DNA of 64,000 nucleotides from JACKII01 sp965222315 (GCA_965222315.1 OZ244951.1:4712001-4776000); one strand, 5' to 3'. Counted from the stretch's first letter, positions 26,018 through 33,986 are shown. Notes: generated from the sequence alone by a model not told the origin. A program made the numbers and translations.

Positions 26018-26449
26018 CTATTTCCCGCCCTCATAGGCTTCGATCAGGCCCAGCAGGGATTCCGGCAGGGGCGCGGCCTCATGGGTTTCCTGGTTGGTAT
26101 AGACCCAGACCACCTCACCCGTGGTGCGCAGGTCTTCCTTGCCGGCCCCATGGATTTCGAAGGCAAAGGTCAGGCTGGTGCGGCCGATCCGGCCGGGCCG
26201 GACACCAACCTCGATGTCCTCACGCTTACCGATCGGCGCCTTCCATTCCACCACCGCACGCACCGCATGGTAGTCATGATTGGAGGCCTTCACCTCGCCC
26301 TCATAATCCAGGCCGATGGCCACGATATACTCCGTAATCGCCGTATCGAAGTACGTCAGGTAGTGTGCGTTGAAGACGATGGCCTGATTGTCCACCTCCG
26401 AATAACGCACACGGGTGGGCCAGAAAAACCGGAAATCGCTGCGGGCCAT
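26018..26449 (-). CDS. Hotdog-fold acyl-CoA thioesterase (4HBT/YbgC type)
   Basis: A 143-residue single hotdog domain. The N-terminal motif RYSEVDNQAIVFNAHYLTYFD carries the Asp and following residues of the 4-hydroxybenzoyl-CoA thioesterase active site. The central VEWKAPIGKREDIEV and FEIHGAGKEDL strands fit the family. It should hydrolyse an acyl-CoA in the cytoplasm; acyl preference is unknown. It lies 66 nt downstream of the DMSP-lyase-like gene and 62 nt upstream of the CoA-transferase-like gene, all leftward, suggesting a joint role in processing a short acyl-CoA. Confidence 0.86.
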   Translation of the reverse strand: MARSDFRFFWPTRVRYSEVDNQAIVFNAHYLTYFDTAITEYIVAIGLDYEGEVKASNHDYHAVRAVVEWKAPIGKREDIEVGVRPGRIGRTSLTFAFEIHGAGKEDLRTTGEVVWVYTNQETHEAAPLPESLLGLIEAYEGGK

Positions 26450-26515
26450 GGGTCGGGGGTCTCTTTTGTTGTCAGGGTAGCCTGTTGGCGGGTGACGGAA
26501 GCGGCGGATATCCGC

Positions 26516-27142
26516 TTAGGGAACCGGCAGGCACCAAAGCGCCAATTGCGGCTTGTCCGAGGCCCGCATGCCGTGAAAGATATTGGACGTGTTGTAGACG
26601 ATGCCGCCGGGACCCGGCGCGAACCACGCGCCCCGGTCCTGCCGCCACTCACCGGCGGTCAGCGCCAGATACAATTCCTCCGGCGGATGCCGGTGATCGG
26701 GGTAGGACGCGCCAGGCGCAACCAGGCTGATGCCAACCCGCAGGTCGTCCCGCACCTCCAGGCTGCCAACGCGGTCCGCCGGGCCGATCAGGCTCGCCAG
26801 CGCATGACGTTCCGGGAAGTCCGGCTCCGCCTCCGCCTCCAGCCCCTGCCGCCGGTACCAGGCGATCCGTGGCCCAAGCCTCTCCAGCGCCACCGCAGTC
26901 CTGGCCGCCGAACCGCCAGCCGCCTTCGCGTTCGCCAAGGCCTCCGGCAAATACGCACAAGCCGGCGGCAGTTCACCGGCAGCCGCAGTTCCACCCGCAG
27001 CAGCCTTCCCGGGCGTCCCGGCCGCGGCTTTCACCCTCTCCAGCACACCGGCAGCGCCAGAGCCGGGCTCCACCTTGGCGGCAAGACCGCCGATCAGGGC
27101 GTCTAGCAGGTCCTGAAAGTCGGGATCACGGGCGGCAGGCAT
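26516..27142 (-). CDS. Cupin-type dimethylsulfoniopropionate lyase (DddL-like)
   Basis: A 208-residue protein with an Ala-rich helical N-terminal half and a C-terminal cupin barrel. Cupin motif 1 matches closely: G-x5-H-x-H-x3-E in GASYPDHRHPPEELYLAL (near residue 142), including the Tyr proposed as catalytic base in DMSP lyases. Motif 2 ends in NTSNIFHGM with the last metal His. This, plus the GEW and YN..NI.H pattern, fits the DddL family, which cleaves DMSP to dimethyl sulfide and acrylate. It starts 39 nt after a methyltransferase gene of the kind that makes DMSP. Activity is inferred. Confidence 0.72.
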   Translation of the reverse strand: MPAARDPDFQDLLDALIGGLAAKVEPGSGAAGVLERVKAAAGTPGKAAAGGTAAAGELPPACAYLPEALANAKAAGGSAARTAVALERLGPRIAWYRRQGLEAEAEPDFPERHALASLIGPADRVGSLEVRDDLRVGISLVAPGASYPDHRHPPEELYLALTAGEWRQDRGAWFAPGPGGIVYNTSNIFHGMRASDKPQLALWCLPVP

Positions 27143-27181
27143 GGCGGAACTCCTTCGGAAGAGCCTTTTCTGAATCGCAGC

Positions 27182-28195
27182 CTAATCCGGCTTGCGGCCC
27201 CAGACCACCTTGGTCATGCCGGGGATCAGCACGTCCACATTGGTGTCGGTGAAGCCCGCGCCTTGCAGCACGCCCTCCACCCAGCTCGGCGTAAGCGACT
27301 TCGCGGCAGGGGTGAAGGCCAGATGCTGCAACTGCCAGAGCGCCGCCAGCGGCGGGCCGGAACGGTCGTCCTCCACCATAAAGTCATGCACGACATAGAG
27401 GCCGCCGGGCTTGGTCACCTCGAACGCATGACGGGCCAGTTCGGGGATCGAGTCGCCCGGCACGCCATTGTAAAGATAGCTCATCAGGACCGCGCCGACA
27501 TCGGTCGGCCACTCAGCTTCCAGCGCGTTGCCGCCGATGAACTCGATCCGGTCGGAAAGGCCGGCTTCCGCCACTTTTTCCCTGCCAAGGCCGACAACGT
27601 GCGGAAAGTCCAAAACGGTCACGCGCAGGTTCGGATTGGCCTCGCACAGGCGAATCGCCATGCCGCCAGTGCCGCCCGCCACATCGAGCAGGTGATCAAC
27701 ACTGGAAAAGTCGATCATGCGCGCCAGCGACCGCCCCGGCCCAAGCGAACCGGCATGCTGGGATTCACTGTAGAGGCGGGCCTCTTCCTCGTTCTCCATC
27801 CATTTGGCATAGCTGTCGACATCGTCCGGCGACATGCTGTCGGTGACGACGCCTTCCAACTGCTGCATGAAGCCGTACATCTGCCGGTCGATCTGCAGGC
27901 GCAGATAATCGCCGAAATCGTAGCGCGCGCCCGTGACCAGAAACGCCTCCGCGCCCGGCGAGTTGCTGTAGAGATCGCCCTCGCGGGTCAGCAGGCCGAT
28001 GGCATTCAGCGCGGTGAGGATGGTGGTAATGCGGTTCTCGGGGACACCGGCTTCTTCAGCCAATGTCTTGGCATTTTTTGGCGTACCGGAAAGATTCGTG
28101 AAAATGTTGCAGTGCAAAGCAACAAACAGCGCTTTAGAAGCCATAAATCCAAATGCAATATTGGATATTTCTTCTGCTTCTGTTATCGGCTCCAC
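27182..28195 (-). CDS. SAM-dependent O-methyltransferase-family protein, candidate DsyB (DMSP synthesis)
   Basis: A 337-residue methyltransferase with an N-terminal winged-helix dimerisation domain (residues ~1-100, FGFMASKALFVALHCNIF and VPENRITTILTALNAIGLL) and a C-terminal SAM domain (LLDVAGGTGGMAIRL near residue 172, then VTVLDFPHV). Length, domain order and context fit DsyB, the methylthiohydroxybutyrate S-methyltransferase that commits marine alphaproteobacteria to DMSP synthesis. Acetylserotonin-type or other methyltransferases share this fold. The adjacent cupin DMSP lyase is the main reason for preferring DsyB. First gene of the four-gene leftward cluster; divergent promoter region 28196-28357. 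Confidence 0.6.
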   Translation of the reverse strand: MEPITEAEEISNIAFGFMASKALFVALHCNIFTNLSGTPKNAKTLAEEAGVPENRITTILTALNAIGLLTREGDLYSNSPGAEAFLVTGARYDFGDYLRLQIDRQMYGFMQQLEGVVTDSMSPDDVDSYAKWMENEEEARLYSESQHAGSLGPGRSLARMIDFSSVDHLLDVAGGTGGMAIRLCEANPNLRVTVLDFPHVVGLGREKVAEAGLSDRIEFIGGNALEAEWPTDVGAVLMSYLYNGVPGDSIPELARHAFEVTKPGGLYVVHDFMVEDDRSGPPLAALWQLQHLAFTPAAKSLTPSWVEGVLQGAGFTDTNVDVLIPGMTKVVWGRKPD

Positions 28196-28357
28196 GACTT
28201 CTTCCTTTCAGGTATTGCATAAATTTCCACCAAACTATGCGCCTGCCCGGTTGGTTTTAGCCCGGCTCATAACGCATCCATTGTACGGCGAACGGGAGGG
28301 CTTTAGCATACCACCCGCCAAAGGTCTAACCTACTATCCCCCGCCGGAGAAACCGCC

Positions 28358-29338
28358 ATGCGCGCCCTTGTTTGCCAGGAGTTTGGCCCGCCCGAGCAAT
28401 TGACGCTTGGCGACCTTCCCGAACCCGAGCCCAAGGCCGGGGAGGTGCTGATCAACGTCGAGGCGGCAGGCGTCTCCTTCGCCGACACGCTGATGATCCG
28501 CGACTTGCACCAGAACAAGCATACCCTGCCGTTCGCCGCCGGGATGGAGGCCGCAGGAACCATTGCCAAGCTCGGCGAGGGTGTTTCGGGTCTTGCGGTC
28601 GGCGACCGGGTCATGGCGCTGGTCTATGACGGCGGCCACGCGGAACGCGCCGTCGCACCCGCACCCGAAACCTTCCGCATTCCGGACTCGATGGAGGCTG
28701 CCACCGCCGCCGCCCTCTGCGCCGCCTATCTCACCAGCCACGGCGCGCTGGTCTGGCAGGCGCGGACGAAACCGGAGGAAAAAGTGCTCGTGCTGGGCGC
28801 AGCCGGCGGCGTCGGGCTCGCCGCCGTGGAAGTCGCCAAAGCCCTGGGGGCAGAGGTGATCGCGGCGGCCTCGTCCGCCGAAAAACTGGCCATCGCCGTC
28901 GCTCACGGGGCGGATCACGGCGTCAATTATGCAGAGACCGACCTGCGCAAGGCGGTCCTGGACCTGACCGGCGGGGATGGCGTCAACGTCGTCTACGATC
29001 CCGTTGCCGGCGACCTGTACGAGCCTGCCTTCCGCTCCCTGGACTGGGGCGGCCGCTATCTCACGATTGGCTATGCGGGCGGCAGCATCCCCAAAATTCC
29101 GGCCAACCAATTGCTGGTCAAGAACCGCAGCGCCCTCGGCTTCGCGCTGTTTTACTACCGCAAACGCCGCCCCGATCTCCTCGCAAGGTCAGCGGCAGAC
29201 CTCATGCGCTGGTTCGAAGAGGGCAAACTCAGGCCGGAAATCTCTCAACGCTATCCGCTTGCCGACGGTGCGGCGGCCATGCGCCTGATTATGGACCGCA
29301 AAGCCGCTGGCAGGCTGGTGATCGATGTCCACTCCTGA
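28358..29338 (+). CDS. Quinone-oxidoreductase-like MDR-family reductase
   Basis: A 326-residue zinc-less medium-chain reductase. N-terminal substrate domain MRALVCQEFGPPEQL, then AGVSFADTLMIRD, PFAAGMEAAGTI and VGDRVMAL; the NADPH Rossmann fold has VLGAAGGVGLAAVE near residue 145. It fits NADPH:quinone reductase-like enzymes, which reduce quinones or alpha,beta-unsaturated carbonyls. Acryloyl-CoA reductase (AcuI), which detoxifies the product of DMSP cleavage, belongs to the same superfamily, but this sequence lacks an obvious AcuI signature. It is divergent from the methyltransferase-lyase cluster and overlaps the HAD gene by 14 nt. Confidence 0.86.
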   Translation: MRALVCQEFGPPEQLTLGDLPEPEPKAGEVLINVEAAGVSFADTLMIRDLHQNKHTLPFAAGMEAAGTIAKLGEGVSGLAVGDRVMALVYDGGHAERAVAPAPETFRIPDSMEAATAAALCAAYLTSHGALVWQARTKPEEKVLVLGAAGGVGLAAVEVAKALGAEVIAAASSAEKLAIAVAHGADHGVNYAETDLRKAVLDLTGGDGVNVVYDPVAGDLYEPAFRSLDWGGRYLTIGYAGGSIPKIPANQLLVKNRSALGFALFYYRKRRPDLLARSAADLMRWFEEGKLRPEISQRYPLADGAAAMRLIMDRKAAGRLVIDVHS

Positions 29339-29972
29339 AATGCCCGGGCAGGGCACGACAGCGCGCTACGACGCCGTCGTCTTTGACCTTCTGACGGCTC
29401 TGATCGATTCCTGGACGCTCTGGAATGACGTCGCAGGCGGCGAGGCCGCCGGTCAGGCTTGGCGGCAAGCCTATCTGCGCATCACCTATGGCTGCGGCGA
29501 GTACCGCCCTTACGAAGATCTGGTCGCCGAAGCCGCCGCGGAAGCCGGTCTTCTGCCTACCAAGCCGGACGAACTGGCGACCCGGTGGCGTGAGTTGCAG
29601 GCTTGGCCGGAGGTCGGGGCGGTGTTGTCGGCGCTGGCGCCAACGGTGCGGCTGGGCGTCGTGACCAATTGCTCCCGAGTACTTGGCAATATGGCGGCGA
29701 ACCAGGTGTTTCCCGGCTTCGATGCCGTCGTGACGGCGGAAGATGCGGGCTACTACAAGCCGCGGCCGGAGCCCTATTCCCATTGCCTGACCGCCCTCGG
29801 CACGCTACCGGAGCGAACCCTGTTCGTGGCGGGTTCTGCCGCGGACGTGCCGGGCGCGATGGGCGTCGGGATGACGGTCTATTGGCATAACCGTATTGGC
29901 CTGCCCGCCACCGGAACGGCCAACCCGGCATGGCACGAGAGCGACCTGCACGCTTTGCCCGCCTTGGTTTGA
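29325..29972 (+). CDS. HAD-family hydrolase (2-haloacid dehalogenase-like)
   Basis: A 215-residue HAD protein. Motif I is VVFDLLTALIDSW: the nucleophile Asp is present but the usual DxD second Asp is Leu, as in dehalogenase-type rather than phosphatase-type members. Motif II is VTNCSR, the motif III Lys lies in YYKPRPEPY, and motif IV is the weak VAGSAADVPGA. The frame starts inside the end of the MDR reductase gene, so the pair is probably one transcript. Substrate unknown; a dehalogenase activity is only a family-level suggestion. Confidence 0.8.
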   Translation: MSTPEMPGQGTTARYDAVVFDLLTALIDSWTLWNDVAGGEAAGQAWRQAYLRITYGCGEYRPYEDLVAEAAAEAGLLPTKPDELATRWRELQAWPEVGAVLSALAPTVRLGVVTNCSRVLGNMAANQVFPGFDAVVTAEDAGYYKPRPEPYSHCLTALGTLPERTLFVAGSAADVPGAMGVGMTVYWHNRIGLPATGTANPAWHESDLHALPALV

Positions 29973-30146
29973 TCGCCTTGGTTTGACCGGCTATCCCGCG
30001 CGGGGATGTCGTCGCTCTACCCCTGCGTGAAGTGCGTCACAGACCAGTGACCATGATCACTGCATGATCGTTTTCTGCGCAGTTCAAGCTTGCGATGCGG
30101 CCGGTGCGGCCTCACTTGGAAATGCGTCATTAACAGGAGAGCGGTC

Positions 30147-30746
30147 ATGGAACCTTGGGTTCGGAAAGTCTTGGCGATACCGGTCATAACGGTCGCGCTC
30201 ATCCTCTGTATTGCTGCCATCGGTACCGCAAAGGCAAAGGACGGCAACCGTGGTGACGGACCGCTCCCGCCCATCGAACGCGCCTATGGCCTGGAATACG
30301 TGCCCCTGCGCGGCGAGACCGTGGCAATGGCCGTGCGCACCGTCGTCCTCCACCAAAACGGCAAAACCTACTCAGCCTCGACCGGGAAGGGGTTGACCGT
30401 CAAAAACCAGAATGTCCTCTCCCTTGCCCGTGTTCCGCTCCTGGGGCCGTTGACCGATCCGCCCTACGAGCGCCCCGCTTTCGCCGGCAAATACCGGGTC
30501 GCAGACGTCCTCGCCCAGAACGATACGCTATTCATCACCCTGCCCGGCGAGACCCCGCTGCCGGACGGTGTCGTCATCTTCAATCAAGACAATGCATTCA
30601 TTCTGAACGAGAAACCGACCCCGGCCGCATCCGGCACGCCGGAGGTTGGCGGCCCTGTTGTCGCCAGCGCCTACTTCAATCCTGAAGAGCGCAACCTGCT
30701 GATCATGGTCCGCCCTTCGATTATCATGGATGGGGGCCTGTTTTAG
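30147..30746 (+). CDS. Exported protein of unknown function with secretin-like C-terminal motif
   Basis: A 199-residue protein with an N-terminal signal/anchor (MEPWVRKVLAIPVITVALI, cleavage possible after AKA). I do not recognise the family. Two short stretches resemble the C-terminal secretin domain of type II/III secretion channels: LARVPLLGPLTD (compare VPxLGxIPxLG) and the very end NLLIMVRPSIIM (compare LLIxVRPxI). It is far too short for a secretin and lacks N-domains. Strong SD (AGGAGAG) before the ATG at 30147. Neighbours (HAD hydrolase, RutE) give no functional hint. Confidence 0.7.
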   Translation: MEPWVRKVLAIPVITVALILCIAAIGTAKAKDGNRGDGPLPPIERAYGLEYVPLRGETVAMAVRTVVLHQNGKTYSASTGKGLTVKNQNVLSLARVPLLGPLTDPPYERPAFAGKYRVADVLAQNDTLFITLPGETPLPDGVVIFNQDNAFILNEKPTPAASGTPEVGGPVVASAYFNPEERNLLIMVRPSIIMDGGLF

Positions 30747-30858
30747 CGCGGAACCAGCGCCAGCCGCGCAGCGCAGCGCCGCCGCGGCTACGTGTTTGTT
30801 GCCGCATCCTTCATGCGCGTTAGGATCAGAGCCACCGCTTCAACACAAGGCCCGCTCT

Positions 30859-31443
30859 ATGATCGACGATACCGCGCTTGACGCCCTGTTCCGCACCGCC
30901 CGCACCCAGAATGCCTGGACGGGCAAAGGGATCTCTGACGATCAGCTGCGCGCTCTCTACGACCTGACCAAAATGGGGCCGACCTCGGCCAATTGCTCGC
31001 CGGCCCGCTTCGTTTTCGTGCGCTCCCCGGAAGGCAAGGAGAAGCTCCGCCCCGCCCTTTCCAGCGGCAATCTGGAGAAGACCCTGTCCGCCCCGGTCGT
31101 CGCCATCGTCGCCTACGACAAGGAATTCCACACCAAACTGCCGGAGTTGTTCCCGCACAGCCCGGACGCCCAGTACTGGTTTACCTCCAGCCCGGAACTA
31201 GCCCATGAAACCGCCTTCCGCAACGGAACGCTCCAGGGCGCCTACCTGATCATGGCCGCCCGCGCGCTCGGCATCGGCACGGGGCCCATGTCCGGCTTTG
31301 ACAAGGCCAAGGTGGACGAGGCCTTCTTCGCCGGCACCAACTGGGCCTCGAACTTCCTGATCAATTTGGGTGAAGGCGACCCCTCCGCCGTGTTCGACCG
31401 CAGCCCGCGCCTGGCCTTCGACGACGCCTGCGTGTTGACATAA
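30859..31443 (+). CDS. rutE: RutE-type malonic semialdehyde reductase (nitroreductase family)
   Basis: A 194-residue flavin protein closely resembling RutE, which reduces malonic semialdehyde to 3-hydroxypropionate in pyrimidine breakdown. Distinctive identical blocks include MGPTSANCSPARFVFVRS, LRPALSSGNLEKTL, FPHSPDAQYWFTSSPEL, ETAFRNGTLQGAYLIMAAR and GPMSGFDKAKVDEAFF. The length matches RutE. The other rut genes are not adjacent, but uracil phosphoribosyltransferase is the next gene, consistent with pyrimidine metabolism. 3-hydroxypropionate chemistry would also fit acrylate metabolism in the cluster 3 kb away, which is speculative. Confidence 0.88.
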   Translation: MIDDTALDALFRTARTQNAWTGKGISDDQLRALYDLTKMGPTSANCSPARFVFVRSPEGKEKLRPALSSGNLEKTLSAPVVAIVAYDKEFHTKLPELFPHSPDAQYWFTSSPELAHETAFRNGTLQGAYLIMAARALGIGTGPMSGFDKAKVDEAFFAGTNWASNFLINLGEGDPSAVFDRSPRLAFDDACVLT

Positions 31444-31479
31444 GTGCTTTAAACGCCGCCAGGATAAGGACAGTCCAGA

Positions 31480-32118
31480 ATGGCCCAGCAAGCAGCGGTG
31501 ACGGTGATCGAGCATCCGCTGGTGCAGCACAAGCTATCGGTCATGCGCTCCATCGATACCGATACGCCGACCTTCCGCTCGCTCGCCCGCGAAATCGGGA
31601 TGCTGATGGCTTATGAAGTGTTCCGGGACCTGCAACTGGCCAACCGGACCATCACCACCCCGATTACCACGATGCAGGCGCCGATGGTTGCCGGCAGAAA
31701 GCTTGTGCTGGCCCCAATCCTGCGCGCAGGATTGGGCCTTGCGGAGGGGATGCTGGATCTGATCCCTGCGGCGCGCGTTGCGCATATTGGTCTCTACCGC
31801 GATCACGATACGCTGGAAGCGGTAGAATACTATTTCAAGGCGCCCGACCGTATCGAAGAGCGCCTGGTGGCGCTGGTCGACCCAATGCTGGCAACCGGCA
31901 ACTCTGCCATTGCCGCCGCCAACCGTTTGAAAGCCGCCGGCGCAGCCGAAATCCGCTTTCTCTGCCTGCTGGCGGCACCAGAGGGCGTCGTCCGGTTCAC
32001 GGAAGCCCATCCCGACATCCCGCTATACACCGCCGCCATCGACAGTCACTTGGACGAAAACGGCTATATCGTGCCCGGCCTCGGCGATGCGGGTGACCGG
32101 ATGTTCGGGACGAGATAA
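31480..32118 (+). CDS. upp: Uracil phosphoribosyltransferase
   Basis: A 212-residue pyrimidine-salvage enzyme converting uracil and PRPP to UMP. Landmarks: EHPLVQHKLSVMR at the N-terminus, LAPILRAGLGLAEGMLDLIP near residue 75, the PRPP-binding loop VDPMLATGNSAIAA near residue 127, and the uracil-binding end YIVPGLGDAGDRMFGTR. Complete and normal in length. It follows rutE by 36 nt, and a racemase-like gene follows after 38 nt, so all three may be cotranscribed. Confidence 0.95.
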   Translation: MAQQAAVTVIEHPLVQHKLSVMRSIDTDTPTFRSLAREIGMLMAYEVFRDLQLANRTITTPITTMQAPMVAGRKLVLAPILRAGLGLAEGMLDLIPAARVAHIGLYRDHDTLEAVEYYFKAPDRIEERLVALVDPMLATGNSAIAAANRLKAAGAAEIRFLCLLAAPEGVVRFTEAHPDIPLYTAAIDSHLDENGYIVPGLGDAGDRMFGTR

Positions 32119-32156
32119 TTTTTTCTTAACTTATTGAAATACTGGAGCATTTCAAA

Positions 32157-32876
32157 TTGTCCCGCATTCGGCTAGGCATGCTCACTCCATCCTCCAATAC
32201 CGTCCTGGAGCCCCACACCGCTGCCATGCTGGGGGGCCTGGCGGATGTCTCCGCCCATTTCAGCCGGTTCCGGGTGACCCAGATCAGCATGGAAGAGGGC
32301 GCCCAAGCCCAATTCACCCTTGAGCCCATGCTCGCCGCGGCAGAACTGCTGGCTGATGCCAAAGTTGACGTTATCTGCTGGAACGGCACGTCTGCCGGTT
32401 GGCTCGGTTTCGCGCAGGACACCGCTCTTTGTGCCGCGATTACCGAGCGAACCAGTGTCGCGGCCTGTTCCGCAGTCCTGGGCATGAATGGGTTGCTGCA
32501 GCGCCTGGGCACCAAGACATTCGGCCTGGTCTCCCCCTATACCGACGAAATCCAAGACCGCATCATCACCAACTACGCCGCAAACGGCTGGGAATGCACT
32601 GCGGACCGCCGATTGCAGATCATCGAGAATTTTGCCTTCGCAACGGTGCCGGAGAAGGAAATCGAGCACCTCTGCCTGGAAGTTGCTTCGTCCGGTCCCG
32701 ATGCCATCCTCATTTATTGCACCAATATGGCGGGTGCGCGGATCGCAGCGCGGATAGAGCAGCAAACCGGCGTTCCCGTGATCGACAGCACCGCGGCAGC
32801 CCTTTGGGCCGCGCTTCGGACTGCGAACCAGGACCCTTCCGGGATCGAAGGCTGGGGAAACATCTTCGCCCTGTAA
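32157..32876 (+). CDS. Asp/Glu racemase superfamily protein (maleate isomerase-like)
   Basis: A 239-residue protein of the maleate cis-trans isomerase / arylmalonate decarboxylase group. The N-terminus RIRLGMLTPSSNTVLEP is typical. The two catalytic-Cys regions can be seen as VAACSAVLGM (near residue 103) and LIYCTNMAGA (near residue 186). Family members isomerise, racemise or decarboxylate dicarboxylic acids; the substrate is unassigned. The start is a TTG at 32157, chosen because the family N-terminus begins there and GGAG lies upstream. It converges on parB across a repeat-containing gap. Confidence 0.8.
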   Translation: MSRIRLGMLTPSSNTVLEPHTAAMLGGLADVSAHFSRFRVTQISMEEGAQAQFTLEPMLAAAELLADAKVDVICWNGTSAGWLGFAQDTALCAAITERTSVAACSAVLGMNGLLQRLGTKTFGLVSPYTDEIQDRIITNYAANGWECTADRRLQIIENFAFATVPEKEIEHLCLEVASSGPDAILIYCTNMAGARIAARIEQQTGVPVIDSTAAALWAALRTANQDPSGIEGWGNIFAL

Positions 32877-32950
32877 TGCCGGGTAATACACTGCGAACTT
32901 AGGCGGAACGAACCATCAAACACCGATCATTGAGCGCCGGAATAAGGCAG

Positions 32951-33107
32951 GAATCCCCGGCCAAGCCAAAGGCGAGGGCCGGGGCCCACAAATTGCGGCG
33001 GCCGGTGAACATTCACACCCCCAGACCATTCATGCCAAGTTATCCGGGAAACAAGACCACCGGCCAGCCGTGGCAACCATGTTTCTGTTCAGAATGATTT
33101 TGCCTTA
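32951..33107. repeat. Dispersed intergenic repeat, copy 2 (reaches the parB stop)
   Basis: It shares a 23-bp identical core with 23496-23518 and the same order of downstream blocks. The 5' part forms a GC-rich hairpin: CCCCGGCC (32955-32962) pairs with GGCCGGGG (32977-32984), with GCC/GGC inside the loop. The 3' end TTTTGCCTTAG contains the parB stop codon (33105-33107). It may serve as a bidirectional transcription stop between the racemase-like gene and parB. Confidence 0.65.
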
Positions 33108-33986
33108 GTTCGTCCGGCCGCGCAGCAAGGCAATCACACCGTCCAGTTGGTCCAGTGTGCGGTAGTGCAGGGTCAGCGAGCCCGCCTGCGAGTCCTCGCC
33201 CTTTGGCTTGAGCGTCGCACGCAAACCCAGGCTCTCCGCCAGTTCCCGCTCGACAGCCCGGACGTTGGGGTCTTTCACCGGCTTGGAGCGCGGCCCCGGC
33301 GGCGGCAGCTTTGCCAATTGCTCCGTCTGGCGGACAGTAAGGCCCAGGCGGACAATCCGGTGCGCCAATCCCTCTGGATCGACCGCGCCGACCAGAGCGC
33401 GCCCATGCCCCGCCGACAATTGCCCGGAGGCCAGCATTTCCCGGACTTCCGGCGGCAGCCGCAACAACCGCAAAGTATTCGTGACTTGCGCCCGGCTCTT
33501 GCCGATCACATCCGCCACCGCTTCCTGGGTCAGCGTGTATTCCTCGATCAGCCGGCGGTAGGCCTCTGCCTCCTCGACCGGCGACAGATCTTCGCGCTGC
33601 AGGTTTTCTACAAGCGCAATGGCCAGCGCATCGCGGTCGGAGATGGCACGGACCACCACGGGGACCTGCTCCAAGGCCGCCTCTTGCGCCGCCCGCCATC
33701 GGCGTTCGCCGGCGATAATTTCAAAAAGCCCCTCCTTTTGCGCCGACGGCCGCACCACCAGAGGTTGGATGATACCCTGCGTCTTGATACTGGCGACGAG
33801 GTCAGCAAGCGCCTCCGGCTCGAAGTAGCGCCGCGGCTGCAAAGGCGACGGCTTAAGGCGGGAAATCGGCAAGGACTGCACTTGCTCCCGCCGGCCCCCA
33901 TTCTCCGGCAGGTCACCCAACAGCGCCGCCAGGCCGCGTCCCAAAGCCTTCGGTTTGCTCTTTTTTTCCGGAGTTTCGTCTGCCAT
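33105..33986 (-). CDS. parB: ParB, chromosome-partitioning CTPase/DNA-binding protein
   Basis: A 293-residue centromere-binding protein. Order of motifs: KALGRGLAALLGD at the N-terminus (ParA-stimulating region), LQPRRYFEPEALADLV, the CTP-binding ParB box GERRWRAAQEAAL (near residue 103), the HTH region TQEAVADVIGKSRAQVTNTL with LSAGHGRALVG, and a C-terminal dimerisation domain. It loads on parS, spreads and works with ParA to segregate origins. The ATG at 33986 is preceded by GAGGAG, 11 nt after parA. A parS site lies at 37359 in this window. Confidence 0.95.
   Translation of the reverse strand: MADETPEKKSKPKALGRGLAALLGDLPENGGRREQVQSLPISRLKPSPLQPRRYFEPEALADLVASIKTQGIIQPLVVRPSAQKEGLFEIIAGERRWRAAQEAALEQVPVVVRAISDRDALAIALVENLQREDLSPVEEAEAYRRLIEEYTLTQEAVADVIGKSRAQVTNTLRLLRLPPEVREMLASGQLSAGHGRALVGAVDPEGLAHRIVRLGLTVRQTEQLAKLPPPGPRSKPVKDPNVRAVERELAESLGLRATLKPKGEDSQAGSLTLHYRTLDQLDGVIALLRGRTN

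Noticed and set aside
28358..29338. Calling the MDR reductase AcuI (acryloyl-CoA reductase)
   Set aside because: Same superfamily and attractive context, but I see no AcuI-specific sequence features; kept as quinone-reductase-like.
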